Origin: PHAA01 sp963665865
Lineage (GTDB): Bacteria; Bacillota; Syntrophomonadia; Syntrophomonadales; Syntrophomonadaceae
DNA length: 64,000 bases
Direction: 5' to 3'
NCBI GenBank assembly: GCA_963665865.2
Contig: CAXXWF010000001.1
Coordinates: 2,170,001-2,234,000 of the forward strand
Each line of letters opens with the position of its first letter. The stretch's first letter is position 1. The position numbers and the translations under genes are program-made. The notes beneath the pieces are model-generated. The model saw nothing but the letters and a program-made list of their open reading frames with translations. It did no database searches and was not told where the DNA came from. Positions 28,306 to 37,519 of the stretch are shown in pieces.

Positions 28306-29211
28306 CTATCCTCCAATTGTAACCTGCAATCCATGTTTTTCCAGCCGTTCTTTATACTGCAATATTCGTTCTGGCTCAAGAGTTTTTACTCGATAAAAAC
28401 CCTCTCGGCCAAGCATTTGATATTTGGATGATGCATAATCATTATATGGAAGAATATCACAACTTTTTACATTAACAGATTCAGCCAGAAGTCCAACGTC
28501 CTCGATAAATTGATCTGTATCGTTTACTCCCGGAATAAGTGGAATCCTTAGCCTAACTTCCACCTTTGAAGCTATATACTTTAAACTTTCAAGAATAGGT
28601 TCATTCGAGACACCCATATATTTCTTATGCATAACAGGATCTAAATGCTTAATATCAAATAGTACCATATTTAAATAAGGCAGTACTTTTTTCCAGGCAG
28701 AAGTGGTAGCATAACCGCTGGTATCTAAACAGGTATTAATCCCTTTCATTTGGGCTGCTTTTAGCAGCTCGGCTGTAAAATCTACCTGTGCCATAGGCTC
28801 CCCGCCAGAAACAGTCATCCCGCCGCCGCTATTGTTGTAAAATCGCAAATCTTTAATTACTTCCGTCATTACATCATCTACGGACGCCATACGCCCAGTA
28901 CTTGTTAAAGCGCCTGACGGGCAAACTTCCGTACATTTTAGGCATCGGATACACAGCTTTCGGTCAATCCGGTCATCTCCTGGTAAAATAATGGCATGCG
29001 GAATAGGGCATATTTCTTTACATCTTCCACATTCTATACACTTTGCCTTTCGGAAGAAAACCTCCGGAAAATGGCTCTTTGTTTCTGGATTGTGACACCA
29101 TGGGCATTTTAATGGACACCCTTTTAGAAATACGGTCGTACGGATACCCGGTCCATCATTAATTGAAAATCTTTGTATTTGCGTAATTACTCCTGTAATT
29201 GTCATTTGCAC
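28306..29211 (-). CDS. Glycyl radical enzyme activating enzyme (radical SAM)
   Basis: A 301-residue radical-SAM activase that makes the glycyl radical on its partner. The FLKGCPLKCPWCHNPE segment carries the CxxxCxxC site. Two extra [4Fe-4S] sites follow (CIECGRCKEICPI and CIRCLKCTEVCPSGAL), as in activases of the CutD/HpdA/BssD type rather than the simpler PflA. The SGGGMTVSGGEPMAQ segment binds SAM. It lies in the same operon as the GRE at 32492 (separated by the carboxyltransferase pair), and is the only activase in the window, so it very likely acts on that GRE. A decayed piece of a second copy is at 46541-46717. Confidence 0.92.
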   Translation of the reverse strand: MQMTITGVITQIQRFSINDGPGIRTTVFLKGCPLKCPWCHNPETKSHFPEVFFRKAKCIECGRCKEICPIPHAIILPGDDRIDRKLCIRCLKCTEVCPSGALTSTGRMASVDDVMTEVIKDLRFYNNSGGGMTVSGGEPMAQVDFTAELLKAAQMKGINTCLDTSGYATTSAWKKVLPYLNMVLFDIKHLDPVMHKKYMGVSNEPILESLKYIASKVEVRLRIPLIPGVNDTDQFIEDVGLLAESVNVKSCDILPYNDYASSKYQMLGREGFYRVKTLEPERILQYKERLEKHGLQVTIGG

Positions 29212-29232
29212 ACACCTTTTCTCCGAAACAAA

Positions 29233-30807
29233 CTACAACGGAATATTACCATGTTTTCTCCAAGGTCGTTTTTCTGTCTTGCCAGCCAGCCAATTCAGGG
29301 CGCTGATTATCATTGGCCTGGTTTTGCGGGGATCAATTATTTCATTAAACAAACTGCGCGCACCTGCGTGGTAAATGTCATTATGTTTGGAAACAAAATC
29401 CACTATTTCACTTTCGCTTACACCTTCAGAACCCTGTTTCTGATAAATTTCATAGGCCGTCTCTGGCGCAACTCTACCAATTTGGGCATTAGGCCAGGCG
29501 AGAACTAAATCAACCCCCATCTGTTCAGTGCCCATGGTCAACTCACCCAGGCCGGAACAATTTCTGAGGTAAACTGTGATTTTAGGAACAGTAGCTTCAC
29601 ATATAGCGTACATTACTTTGGCTGCCTGTTTGTCAAATCCAAGGATTTGTTGCTTGTGATCTGGTAAAAAGCCTATCGTATCTGCTAAAAACACCAAAGG
29701 AATATTAAATGCATCGCAGAATCTAATAAACCTGGCCTCTTTATCAGCAGCCTTCATATCGAAGGCTCCGCCATTAATTTCAGGGTTATTGGCAATCAAA
29801 CCCACACTCTGACCCCCCATTCGAGCAAAACAAGTAAATATATTGGGAGCATAAAGAGCTTTTATTTCCAGATAATCTCCCTGGTCTACCAGTAAAGAAA
29901 TTAACCGATGCATATCATAGCCCTTACCAAGATCAAAGGGCACAATGTCTAAAAGCTCTTCTTCCTGCCGGTCCGGGGAATCACTAAGTGCACCTAGCGG
30001 TGGTTTTTCCTGCCAGTTGGAAGGCCAATAACCCAACATTTTTCTGCAAACAGCTATCCCCTCCTCATCGCTCTGCACCACCATGTCACAGGTACCGCTT
30101 ATTTTGGCATGCATCATAGCTCCACCTATTTCCTCATTCGTAACCACCGCACCTGTGACTGCCTTGATTACCGGCGGGGATGCCAGAGCCATAAATCCTG
30201 GCCCTTCCCTCATAATGAGAAAATCCTTCAAAACGGGTGAATAAGCGGAACCAGCAAATTGTGGACCTAACATCAGGGCAATTTGTGGCACTACCCCTGA
30301 TGCCGCAGGAGGGGAATACATATAAGAACCGGTTCCATGCAGGCCGATACCATCGGCTGGTGGACGTGAACCAGGCTCACCCTGCCTATCCTGTAGCCTT
30401 ATCCCGGCGCTGTCGAAAATTCCTACGTAGGGTACTCCCATTTTCATAGCTGTTTCAATGGTTTTGGTTATTTTCGCATGCTGCACAGTAGCTTGGGTTC
30501 CGGTTAAGACAGTAAAATCATGTGCGTACGTCATAACTGTGCGCCCATCTACTTTTCCATAACCAACTACTACAGCATCAGCAGGACTAAATCGTTCATC
30601 GATCTCATATCCAGTGCGGAAGGGAAAAGACCACAGGTTTAACTCCTGAAAAGTACCTGGGTCAAAAAATAGTTCTACCCTTTCACGAGCTGTTAATTTA
30701 CCTCTTTGATGCTGTTTTTCGACATCCTTCGGACTGCTTCCCATTTTATATCTATTCCTGTGTTCTTCGATCTCTTGAAGAACCTGGAGCATTTTGTCCC
30801 TATCCAT
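29233..30807 (-). CDS. Biotin-dependent acyl-CoA carboxyltransferase (second of a pair)
   Basis: A 524-residue carboxyltransferase of the PccB/MmdA/GcdA family, which moves a carboxyl group between biotin and an acyl-CoA. The N-terminal half has GIFDSAGIRLQDRQGEP and the YMYSPPAASGVVPQIAL oxyanion region; the C-terminal half has the typical NNPEINGGAFDMKAADKEAR and NCSGLGELTMGT. ATG 30807 was chosen because AGGAGGAAGGA precedes it; the frame to 30831 includes that site. It is 26 bp after the other carboxyltransferase. No biotin carrier or biotin carboxylase is in the window, so a decarboxylase or transcarboxylase with partners elsewhere is possible. Confidence 0.88.
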   Translation of the reverse strand: MDRDKMLQVLQEIEEHRNRYKMGSSPKDVEKQHQRGKLTARERVELFFDPGTFQELNLWSFPFRTGYEIDERFSPADAVVVGYGKVDGRTVMTYAHDFTVLTGTQATVQHAKITKTIETAMKMGVPYVGIFDSAGIRLQDRQGEPGSRPPADGIGLHGTGSYMYSPPAASGVVPQIALMLGPQFAGSAYSPVLKDFLIMREGPGFMALASPPVIKAVTGAVVTNEEIGGAMMHAKISGTCDMVVQSDEEGIAVCRKMLGYWPSNWQEKPPLGALSDSPDRQEEELLDIVPFDLGKGYDMHRLISLLVDQGDYLEIKALYAPNIFTCFARMGGQSVGLIANNPEINGGAFDMKAADKEARFIRFCDAFNIPLVFLADTIGFLPDHKQQILGFDKQAAKVMYAICEATVPKITVYLRNCSGLGELTMGTEQMGVDLVLAWPNAQIGRVAPETAYEIYQKQGSEGVSESEIVDFVSKHNDIYHAGARSLFNEIIDPRKTRPMIISALNWLAGKTEKRPWRKHGNIPL

Positions 30808-30833
30808 TTCCTTCCTCCTTGGTAAGTTCATAT

Positions 30834-32369
30834 TTACATATTAATATTATCGTGTTTTTTTTGAGGCCACTCGCAAGGTTTGTTTTTGAGAGCTTTTAGG
30901 GCCTGAATTATGACGGCTCTGGTCTGCCGCGGATCAATTATCTCTTCATTGCCCACTTTAGCCGATCTCGCAACTGCCCTTTCCATCATTGGCATGGCTT
31001 CTTGTCTTATTTTTTCTTTCTCTTCCGGACTGGTTGCACGATCTAATCTTCCTTTAAACATGACGGTAGTTAAGGCCTCTGCTCCCATAGTGCCTCTCTC
31101 TACAGTGGGCCATGCCCATATGCGATCAGTTTTACATAGGTTGGAAGGCATAACCAGCTGAGCCCCACCGTATATTTTTCTTACAATAATACTAATAGTG
31201 GGAACAGTTGCCTCAGCAGTAGCGTGTATAACCATGCACCCGCGTCTCAGTATACCGGAGTGCTCTTCTTCAACACTGGGATAAAAACCGGGACAATCAG
31301 CGAAATAAACTATCGGAATATTTAATGCATCACAAAACCTTGTGAACCTTGCATGCTTATCCGCACTCCTGGAATTTTCGGCTCCCCCCATCCAACGAGG
31401 ATTATTGGCTATAATGCCTACGGACTGGCCGTCAAAACGGGCAAAGCCAACAGTTATATTGGGGGCATATTCAGCCTGGATCTCGAAATAAATGTGATCA
31501 TCCACTACCAGCTTAATTATGCGACGCATATCATATCCCTTTGTTGCTTTCTCCGGGATGATGTCCATTAATTCTTCATCTGCACGATAGGGATCATCAT
31601 TGGTAGCCATTAGGGGTGGGTGTTCAACATTATTTTGGGGTAGGAACGAGAGTAGTTCTTTGCATTTTGCTAAACAATCTTCATCGCTTTTCACGATTAC
31701 CGCACAAGTTCCAGTTTGAGTTGAGTGCATTTTGGCTCCCCCATATTCCTCCCGGGTAACCCCCCCCTCGACTGGAGTTGCATGTAAATAACTTTTATCT
31801 TTTACCATGATTACAAAATCGGCCAACGGTGCTGATAGAGCAGCCCCTTCAACACATGGGCCCATGATTAAGGCTATCTGGGGAATTACTCCTGAGGAAA
31901 AGGTTTGATATCTCATCATGGTGCTATAGCTGCAAAAGCTGTGAGCCATGACTGCGCTTTGGAGCCTTAATCCCTCGGAATCATATATACCTACAATGGG
32001 AACTCTTTCCGTTAAGGCTTTTTCCATTACCCTAACAATTTTGGCGATATGAACTTCGGCCATAGTTCCTTCCAGCAGAGTAGCATCCTGGGCCCATGCA
32101 AAGATTGGCCTGCCGTTTACTTCTCCCCAGCCGACTACTACACCATCCCCGGGTACTATAACTTCCCCTTTGATCTCTCCATACCTGTAAGAGTCACTCC
32201 AGGAATCTATTTCCTGAAAGGTTCCTGGATCAAAGAGCTGGTCTATTCTTTCCCGAGCCGTTAATTTACTCTGGGTATGCTGCTTCTCTACAGTCGCAAA
32301 CCCATTACCTGCCTGGCGTTCCTTTCTCTCTGCCTCGATGTTTTGAAGTTTTTCTAGCGTTATTGACAT
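30834..32369 (-). CDS. Biotin-dependent acyl-CoA carboxyltransferase (first of a pair)
   Basis: A 511-residue PccB/MmdA-like carboxyltransferase. Seen are GIYDSEGLRLQSAVMA, GGAKMHSTQTGTCAVIVKS, and NNPRWMGGAENSRSADKHAR. It is a distant paralogue of the next gene, so the two may form a hetero-oligomeric carboxyltransferase, or work on two acyl-CoAs. The CDS begins at ATG 32369; 122 bp separate it from the GRE gene, including a perfect hairpin. In dicarboxylyl-CoA pathways such enzymes remove the carboxyl group after rearrangement or oxidation; here that is only inference. Confidence 0.86.
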   Translation of the reverse strand: MSITLEKLQNIEAERKERQAGNGFATVEKQHTQSKLTARERIDQLFDPGTFQEIDSWSDSYRYGEIKGEVIVPGDGVVVGWGEVNGRPIFAWAQDATLLEGTMAEVHIAKIVRVMEKALTERVPIVGIYDSEGLRLQSAVMAHSFCSYSTMMRYQTFSSGVIPQIALIMGPCVEGAALSAPLADFVIMVKDKSYLHATPVEGGVTREEYGGAKMHSTQTGTCAVIVKSDEDCLAKCKELLSFLPQNNVEHPPLMATNDDPYRADEELMDIIPEKATKGYDMRRIIKLVVDDHIYFEIQAEYAPNITVGFARFDGQSVGIIANNPRWMGGAENSRSADKHARFTRFCDALNIPIVYFADCPGFYPSVEEEHSGILRRGCMVIHATAEATVPTISIIVRKIYGGAQLVMPSNLCKTDRIWAWPTVERGTMGAEALTTVMFKGRLDRATSPEEKEKIRQEAMPMMERAVARSAKVGNEEIIDPRQTRAVIIQALKALKNKPCEWPQKKHDNINM

Positions 32370-32428
32370 TTTTTTGCCCCTTTGTTGTATTTTTGGAGAC
32401 CCAGTTGATAATAAATGTAATTTATAAT

Positions 32429-32458
32429 TTTCAGGTGGAGATTAAACTCCACCTGAAA
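32429..32458 (-). terminator. Hairpin between the GRE gene and the carboxyltransferase pair
   Basis: TTTCAGGTGGAG and CTCCACCTGAAA pair perfectly over 12 bp with a 6-base loop, 34 bp after the GRE stop. On the minus strand no clear T-run follows, so it may be a processing or stability hairpin, or a leaky terminator, giving more GRE than downstream enzymes. Confidence 0.6.
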
Positions 32459-32491
32459 TAATAAAGGATGGAGCTTTACATTTATAAAACT

Positions 32492-34894
32492 CTAACCCTG
32501 TACCGTGCGGGAAATAATTTCGTCCTGGACTGCCTTTTCCAGGTCTACGAAATAGGCTGACAGACCAGCCTGCCTGACTACCAGAGATGAATACTCATCC
32601 GGATTTGCCTGGGCTTCCAGCAGGGTTTCTTTATCAATGATATTAAACTGAATGTGATGAATCTTTAAATCAAGCCAGGTTTGCAAATAGGCAATAAATT
32701 TATCGCCATTTTCCTGGAGATATTTGGGTAAGAATTTTTGGTTCAGCAATTGGGTAAAGGTTCCCACATGGTCAACTTTAGCCACTGAGTTCAATACCGC
32801 CGTCGGCCCTAGTAAATCTGTTCCCGGTAATGGGGATACGGTTCCATCGTTAAACAGTTCTTTAGATTTTCTACCGTCCGGAGAGGCTCCGATTAGTCCG
32901 CTTATTCCAAAATAATTGGATGAACCAGTGCCATCTTCCATAAAGGGAGTACCCCAAATGTTTCTGAGACTACGGAATACCTGGGTTGTCCGCGTATATA
33001 TTTTGCTTGCCAGTAAATCGGCATAATCATCGTCATTGCCAAATTTGGGTGCCTGGATATACTCTTGCCGCACGTCCTCTTTGCCTTCCCAATTGCTATC
33101 CAGCAACTCTAATAATTCTGCCATGGTATATTTCTTATCATCAAAAACCAGCTTTTTCATGGCTATCAGTGAATTAACCAGAGTCACCTGCCCCACCGGC
33201 TGCATTATGGTGTTATTAAAGTATTTATAGGTCCGGCAATCCTGACCATTTTCAATACAGCCATCCAATAACGAAGATAAAAAGGGCTGGGGCAGATATT
33301 CTTCATCCAGAACGTCTACAATATTATAAATAGTTGCTAATTTTTCCATGAAAAACTTTAACTGCTCAGCATAAGCATCTATGACTTCTTCGATAGATTG
33401 GAAGGTTAGTGGATCCTGGGTTTTTACTCCCCATGGCGCGCCGGAAAATGTTTCTATTCCTTGGTGTAATGCATAATCAAGTAGTTTGGGTAATGCGATC
33501 CTTCCACCCAGGGCTCTAAAAGCTATGGCTTTTCCTGGAATCTGCCAGCGCATACATCCATCAGTACTATAATTACGGGCATCTTCTAAGGGTATGCCCA
33601 ATCCACTTAGGTAGGGTACCATCATTTCATCGTTGAAGAACGAATATGTTCCCGGCTCTTTTAATAGACTTTCGACTATTTTCTCATATAGTTCGCGCGG
33701 GCTATTTTTATGCAATCTTACAGCAATTGCTGGTTGAATAAGTCCTATTTCATTTTTGGCATCCATGATTATATACGTCATTTCATTGGTCATATCTTGG
33801 CCGTCTGGACCTATACCACCAACGGTAGTTACCCGGGTAATCAGGGTTGCTCCTCCTGCTCCGGTGGCGGGTGGCTTTAATTCCGGTTCTTCGTTCATCT
33901 TGAGCAGCAGGTGGCCCATTAGATCTGTAGCCTCTTCCCGGGTAATCCGCCCTGCTTCCAGGTCTTTTTTATAAATGGGATAAAATATTTGATCGAATCT
34001 TTCTCCCAGACCTGATGATTGCAGGTCTAAAACCCGTGCGCCCAGATTTATAAACCAGTAGCTTTGCAAGGCTTCCTGTAAGGTCCGCGGGGGATTCCCA
34101 GGTACCCAGTCACAGATATCGGCAATGGCTAAAAGTTCGTGCTTTCTCTCAATGTTCTGTTCTACTTCTGCATCCGCCCGGGCTTTCTCAGCAAATCTTG
34201 TACCAAAGTTGATCATGCTTTTTAAGGTAATCAGGCAGGATTCATAAAAACGCTTCTTGTTAATGAAATCTCTGGTATGCTCATAAGCATATTTTCCATT
34301 GGATATTTTCTGTAGTTCGGCTTCTACTTCGGCAACTATCCCGTTTAAGCCTATTTGGAATACTTTTTCATAATTGGGTACTCCGACATGACCTCCATGC
34401 AGCCACATATATACCCCGTGTTTATCATATCTCCAGTAAGGCAGCACATCTTCAGTCAGGTAACTTTTTTCCATACCATGAACGCCTATTTTTCTGAAAT
34501 AGTGGTGTATCTTATGGAGTTCCTCACGGTCTTCATCGTTCATTAAGCCTTTATATTGTTTTTCAATAGCCTTGTCCAGCCAACTCCAGAATAATTCCGG
34601 GAAAGTATCTATTTTGCCGGACTCACTGCAAATATTGCCTACCACTTTCTCATCCGGCAGTATATACAGTTTTTTATTATCAAACAGATAGGCCAGAGCT
34701 TTTGCTCTTCTATAAATCATTGGCTCGCCTTCCGTTTGCTGGTAGGATTCATATATTAATCGTGCCCGCTCCAACTCTAGGCCCACACCTTCCCGGTAAG
34801 GCAAACGTTTATTATCCGGCGAGATCATTCTACCCATACCTCGCATAACCTTACTCTGATAATAGGATCTTTCTTTCATTAGTTGAGCTTTCAT
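32492..34894 (-). CDS. Glycyl radical enzyme (PFL family) of unknown substrate
   Basis: An 800-residue glycyl radical enzyme. The radical Gly is about residue 777 in VVRQAGLSAYFVDLEKAVQD (usual motif RVxGY, here RQAGL). The thiyl Cys is about residue 447 in YSTDGCMRWQIPG. Diol dehydratases, choline lyase and hydroxyproline dehydratase have GCVE with a catalytic Glu; here Met-Arg-Trp follow, so those reactions are not supported. PFL has adjacent Cys residues, also absent. Benzyl- or alkylsuccinate synthases need small subunits not found here, and are larger. Decarboxylation, C-C lyase or another addition remain possible. ATG 34894 follows GAGGAGGG. A sigma-54 promoter is about 175 bp upstream. 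First gene of an operon with its activase. Confidence 0.9.
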   Translation of the reverse strand: MKAQLMKERSYYQSKVMRGMGRMISPDNKRLPYREGVGLELERARLIYESYQQTEGEPMIYRRAKALAYLFDNKKLYILPDEKVVGNICSESGKIDTFPELFWSWLDKAIEKQYKGLMNDEDREELHKIHHYFRKIGVHGMEKSYLTEDVLPYWRYDKHGVYMWLHGGHVGVPNYEKVFQIGLNGIVAEVEAELQKISNGKYAYEHTRDFINKKRFYESCLITLKSMINFGTRFAEKARADAEVEQNIERKHELLAIADICDWVPGNPPRTLQEALQSYWFINLGARVLDLQSSGLGERFDQIFYPIYKKDLEAGRITREEATDLMGHLLLKMNEEPELKPPATGAGGATLITRVTTVGGIGPDGQDMTNEMTYIIMDAKNEIGLIQPAIAVRLHKNSPRELYEKIVESLLKEPGTYSFFNDEMMVPYLSGLGIPLEDARNYSTDGCMRWQIPGKAIAFRALGGRIALPKLLDYALHQGIETFSGAPWGVKTQDPLTFQSIEEVIDAYAEQLKFFMEKLATIYNIVDVLDEEYLPQPFLSSLLDGCIENGQDCRTYKYFNNTIMQPVGQVTLVNSLIAMKKLVFDDKKYTMAELLELLDSNWEGKEDVRQEYIQAPKFGNDDDYADLLASKIYTRTTQVFRSLRNIWGTPFMEDGTGSSNYFGISGLIGASPDGRKSKELFNDGTVSPLPGTDLLGPTAVLNSVAKVDHVGTFTQLLNQKFLPKYLQENGDKFIAYLQTWLDLKIHHIQFNIIDKETLLEAQANPDEYSSLVVRQAGLSAYFVDLEKAVQDEIISRTVQG

Positions 34895-35069
34895 TATTGT
34901 TTCCCTCCTCTTTCTTTGTCCGAAACCATTAAAAGTAAAAGTGTTACTTGTCTAAGAAATTATGCCTCCCTTCAAGCTCTGGTATGCACTTGAATAGTAA
35001 TAAGAAGGCAAGCTAGAAAATTAAATACTTTCCACCCTGTGTAATTATTAATCCTTGTTATATACTACT

Positions 35070-35085
35070 AGCAATTGTTGTGCCA
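35070..35085 (-). promoter_or_regulatory. Sigma-54 promoter of the GRE operon
   Basis: On the minus strand TGGCACAACAATTGCT matches the -24/-12 consensus (TGGCAC-N5-TTGCW) exactly. It points to the GRE gene at 34894, leaving a leader of about 165 bases. Confidence 0.88.
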
Positions 35086-35198
35086 AACTCAGTATCAATA
35101 TTAAAACTTTGCCCCTCTGCCCCCATACAATCGCAAATAAATATATTTATTTGATTCTATTCCTAAATTGGCCCTGCTTTTATAGCTCAGTGCAATTC

Positions 35199-35214
35199 TA
35201 TATTTGATACATTA
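35199..35214. promoter_or_regulatory. Likely activator site upstream of the GRE operon
   Basis: TATATTTGATACATTA lies about 115 bp upstream of the -24 box. The same sequence or a one- to two-base variant stands at about the same distance from the sigma-54 sites at 38757 and 46728, as an enhancer for the neighbouring PrpR_N activators would. Function inferred from position and conservation. Confidence 0.6.
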
Positions 35215-35456
35215 TGGCAATAATATGCTGCTTTTTGTTTCTTCCCTGGAATTGGCATGTGAGCACTTCCACTTATTAACCATAAAATTGATGGTGGTAA
35301 TCACTAATAGAATGCCTGTTATCGGGTAAAATTGTTTTAAGAACCGTAAGTCTTGTCTCTACATGAGAAATCTTCTTGTTGCCGGAAAATATACATCAGG
35401 GTACACTTGAAATATCAAATTGTCTCCATATATTTTCTCAGGAGGTATTAAAAAAT

Positions 35457-37346
35457 TTGCAAGCTAATATTATCTATGTTAGTGCCGACCCTCTGATAGA
35501 TACGTTGCATGAAGAAATCAGCCAACATGTTCGCGTTATAAGCGGTTCTTTGGATAAAGCCCATCTAGAAGATATTAAGAATAATGCAGATGTGGTTATT
35601 TCCCGCGCTTATACTGCAGAATACCTTAGGAAAAACCTGGATATCCCTGTGGTCGATCTTGAAATTAGCTCTTTTGACATACTTCGGACTATTTTTAACC
35701 ATCGTCATCAAATAATGGAACGCAATGAGAATGAAATCGGGTTAGTTGTTTACTATAAAACTAATTATGATATTAGGACCATGGAGCAGATTACTGGCCT
35801 GAAAATAAGTCTCTGTACCTATCATCGATTCCCTGAGATCCGAGAATACATTACTTCAGCCTACCAAAGAGGAATTAAGACCTTCGTAGGAGGTGTGATA
35901 ACCCGAAGTCATGTCCAGTCTCACGACATGACGTTCTATACTATAAGGCCCAATCGAGAGACAATCTTTCAGGCTATCACAAAGGCCAAGGATATTCTTC
36001 AAGCCCTACAACATGACCAGGAGATCAACGAGCTGCTCAAAGCCATTGTCAACCTGATCTCTGATGGTATTATCGCAATTGGATCAAACGGCGAAATCCT
36101 CTTTGCCAACCCTAACGCTGAAAAAATACTCGGTCTGACCGGTAATGAAGTTGGGTTGGATGCGGATGCTGTTCTGCCTAAAAGCCTGTTATCTTTGCTT
36201 CAATCACACGTCCCGATTGAAAGTAATTTGATTAAAATCAAACAGGACACTTTTGTAATCAACAGCACTCCTATCTCAATCAACACTAAACAAGTAGGTG
36301 GTTTGGCCACCATCAATGCTGTGTCCACTGTCCAGGTATTGGAGCAAAAAATCCGGTCCGAGTTGTTTTCAAAAGGACTGGTTACCAAGTATAAATTTGA
36401 CGATATTGTCGGCCAGAGCCCGACGGTGTTGCAAGCTATTAGTGAAGCTCGTCGTTTTGCTCAATCGGATGCCACGGTTCTGATTACAGGCGAAAGCGGC
36501 ACCGGTAAAGAATTGTTCGCCCAGAGTATTCACCATGCCAGCCGGCGAAGCCAAGGTCCTTTTGTACCCATCAACTGCGCCGCTTTGCCTGAGCATCTGC
36601 TGGAAAGCGAGCTATTTGGTTATGAAGAAGGAGCGTTTACCGGTGCCCGTAAAGGTGGCAAAATTGGCTTGTTTGAAATGGCCCATAAAGGCACTTTGTT
36701 TTTAGATGAAATATCGGATAGCTCGCCTCATATCCAGTCTAGTCTGCTTCGCGTTTTACAAAACAAGCAGGTCATGCGGGTTGGTGGTTTGCAGGTAATT
36801 CCCGTAGATGTAAGGATTATCGCTGCTGTTAATAGAGACATTCGGGATCTGGTCAGCCAGGGCATTTTTCGCCAAGACCTTTTCTTTCGTTTGAATATTC
36901 TTAGATTGAACATCCCTCCATTAAGAGACCGTCTATATGACATTCCTTATCTAATACAAAATTTTCTTATCCAAATGTCATCACGATACAATAAACAGGT
37001 TCTGCCACTTTCAGATCATGTCATACTAGCCTTGCAATCATATAAATGGCCAGGCAATATTCGTGAATTGGAAAACTTTATTGAAAAATACGTGGTAATG
37101 TCAGACCCAGCTGATACTCCTCAGATTCTGGAGGAATTAGCGTTGAATCTCCTTGATAATGAGACTCCCGAGTCTTTTGAACCGCATAAACCTACCCTAT
37201 CCGTTCCTATTTCTAGTTTAGAGGAGATGGAAAGCAGTATTATGCTACAGCTCGATCATATGACACAGGACAAAGATAAATTGGCCAAACGCCTAGGGAT
37301 AAGCCGCTCAACCCTCTGGAGAAAGCTGCGGAACCATGACCATTAA
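35457..37346 (+). CDS. Sigma-54-dependent activator with PrpR_N and PAS domains (first paralogue)
   Basis: A 629-residue enhancer-binding protein. An N-terminal PrpR_N sensor (about 1-165) and a PAS domain (about 190-285) are followed by the AAA+ domain with GESGTGKE (Walker A), the sigma-54 contact loop EEGAFTGARKGG and GTLFLDEI (Walker B), then a Fis-type helix-turn-helix (LAKRLGISRSTLWRKLRN). TTG 35457 was chosen from AGGAGG upstream and because the paralogue at 39161 starts at the same place; the longer frame begins at 35376. It is divergent from the GRE operon and very probably activates its sigma-54 promoter. PrpR_N domains sense acyl or organic-acid ligands; the ligand is unknown. Confidence 0.92.
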   Translation: MQANIIYVSADPLIDTLHEEISQHVRVISGSLDKAHLEDIKNNADVVISRAYTAEYLRKNLDIPVVDLEISSFDILRTIFNHRHQIMERNENEIGLVVYYKTNYDIRTMEQITGLKISLCTYHRFPEIREYITSAYQRGIKTFVGGVITRSHVQSHDMTFYTIRPNRETIFQAITKAKDILQALQHDQEINELLKAIVNLISDGIIAIGSNGEILFANPNAEKILGLTGNEVGLDADAVLPKSLLSLLQSHVPIESNLIKIKQDTFVINSTPISINTKQVGGLATINAVSTVQVLEQKIRSELFSKGLVTKYKFDDIVGQSPTVLQAISEARRFAQSDATVLITGESGTGKELFAQSIHHASRRSQGPFVPINCAALPEHLLESELFGYEEGAFTGARKGGKIGLFEMAHKGTLFLDEISDSSPHIQSSLLRVLQNKQVMRVGGLQVIPVDVRIIAAVNRDIRDLVSQGIFRQDLFFRLNILRLNIPPLRDRLYDIPYLIQNFLIQMSSRYNKQVLPLSDHVILALQSYKWPGNIRELENFIEKYVVMSDPADTPQILEELALNLLDNETPESFEPHKPTLSVPISSLEEMESSIMLQLDHMTQDKDKLAKRLGISRSTLWRKLRNHDH

Positions 37347-37519
37347 ACTTCGGTTGGTTCGGTTTCAATACCGGCAGTCCCTAGCCACTAATGGTCTTGC
37401 CGCTTCTTATTTAACCTGTTCACACAAAAGAGCCCGGGCCTGTATAAAGGTCTGGCAAAGAAGTAAGGAATAGGTGCATTCTTAAGTTTAAGCTCCATCC
37501 TTATTTGTTAAATAATTCC

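Noticed and set aside
32492..34894. Benzylsuccinate/alkylsuccinate synthase
   Set aside because: No small subunits next to it, shorter than known large subunits, and I could not confirm the family motif; left as GRE of unknown substrate.
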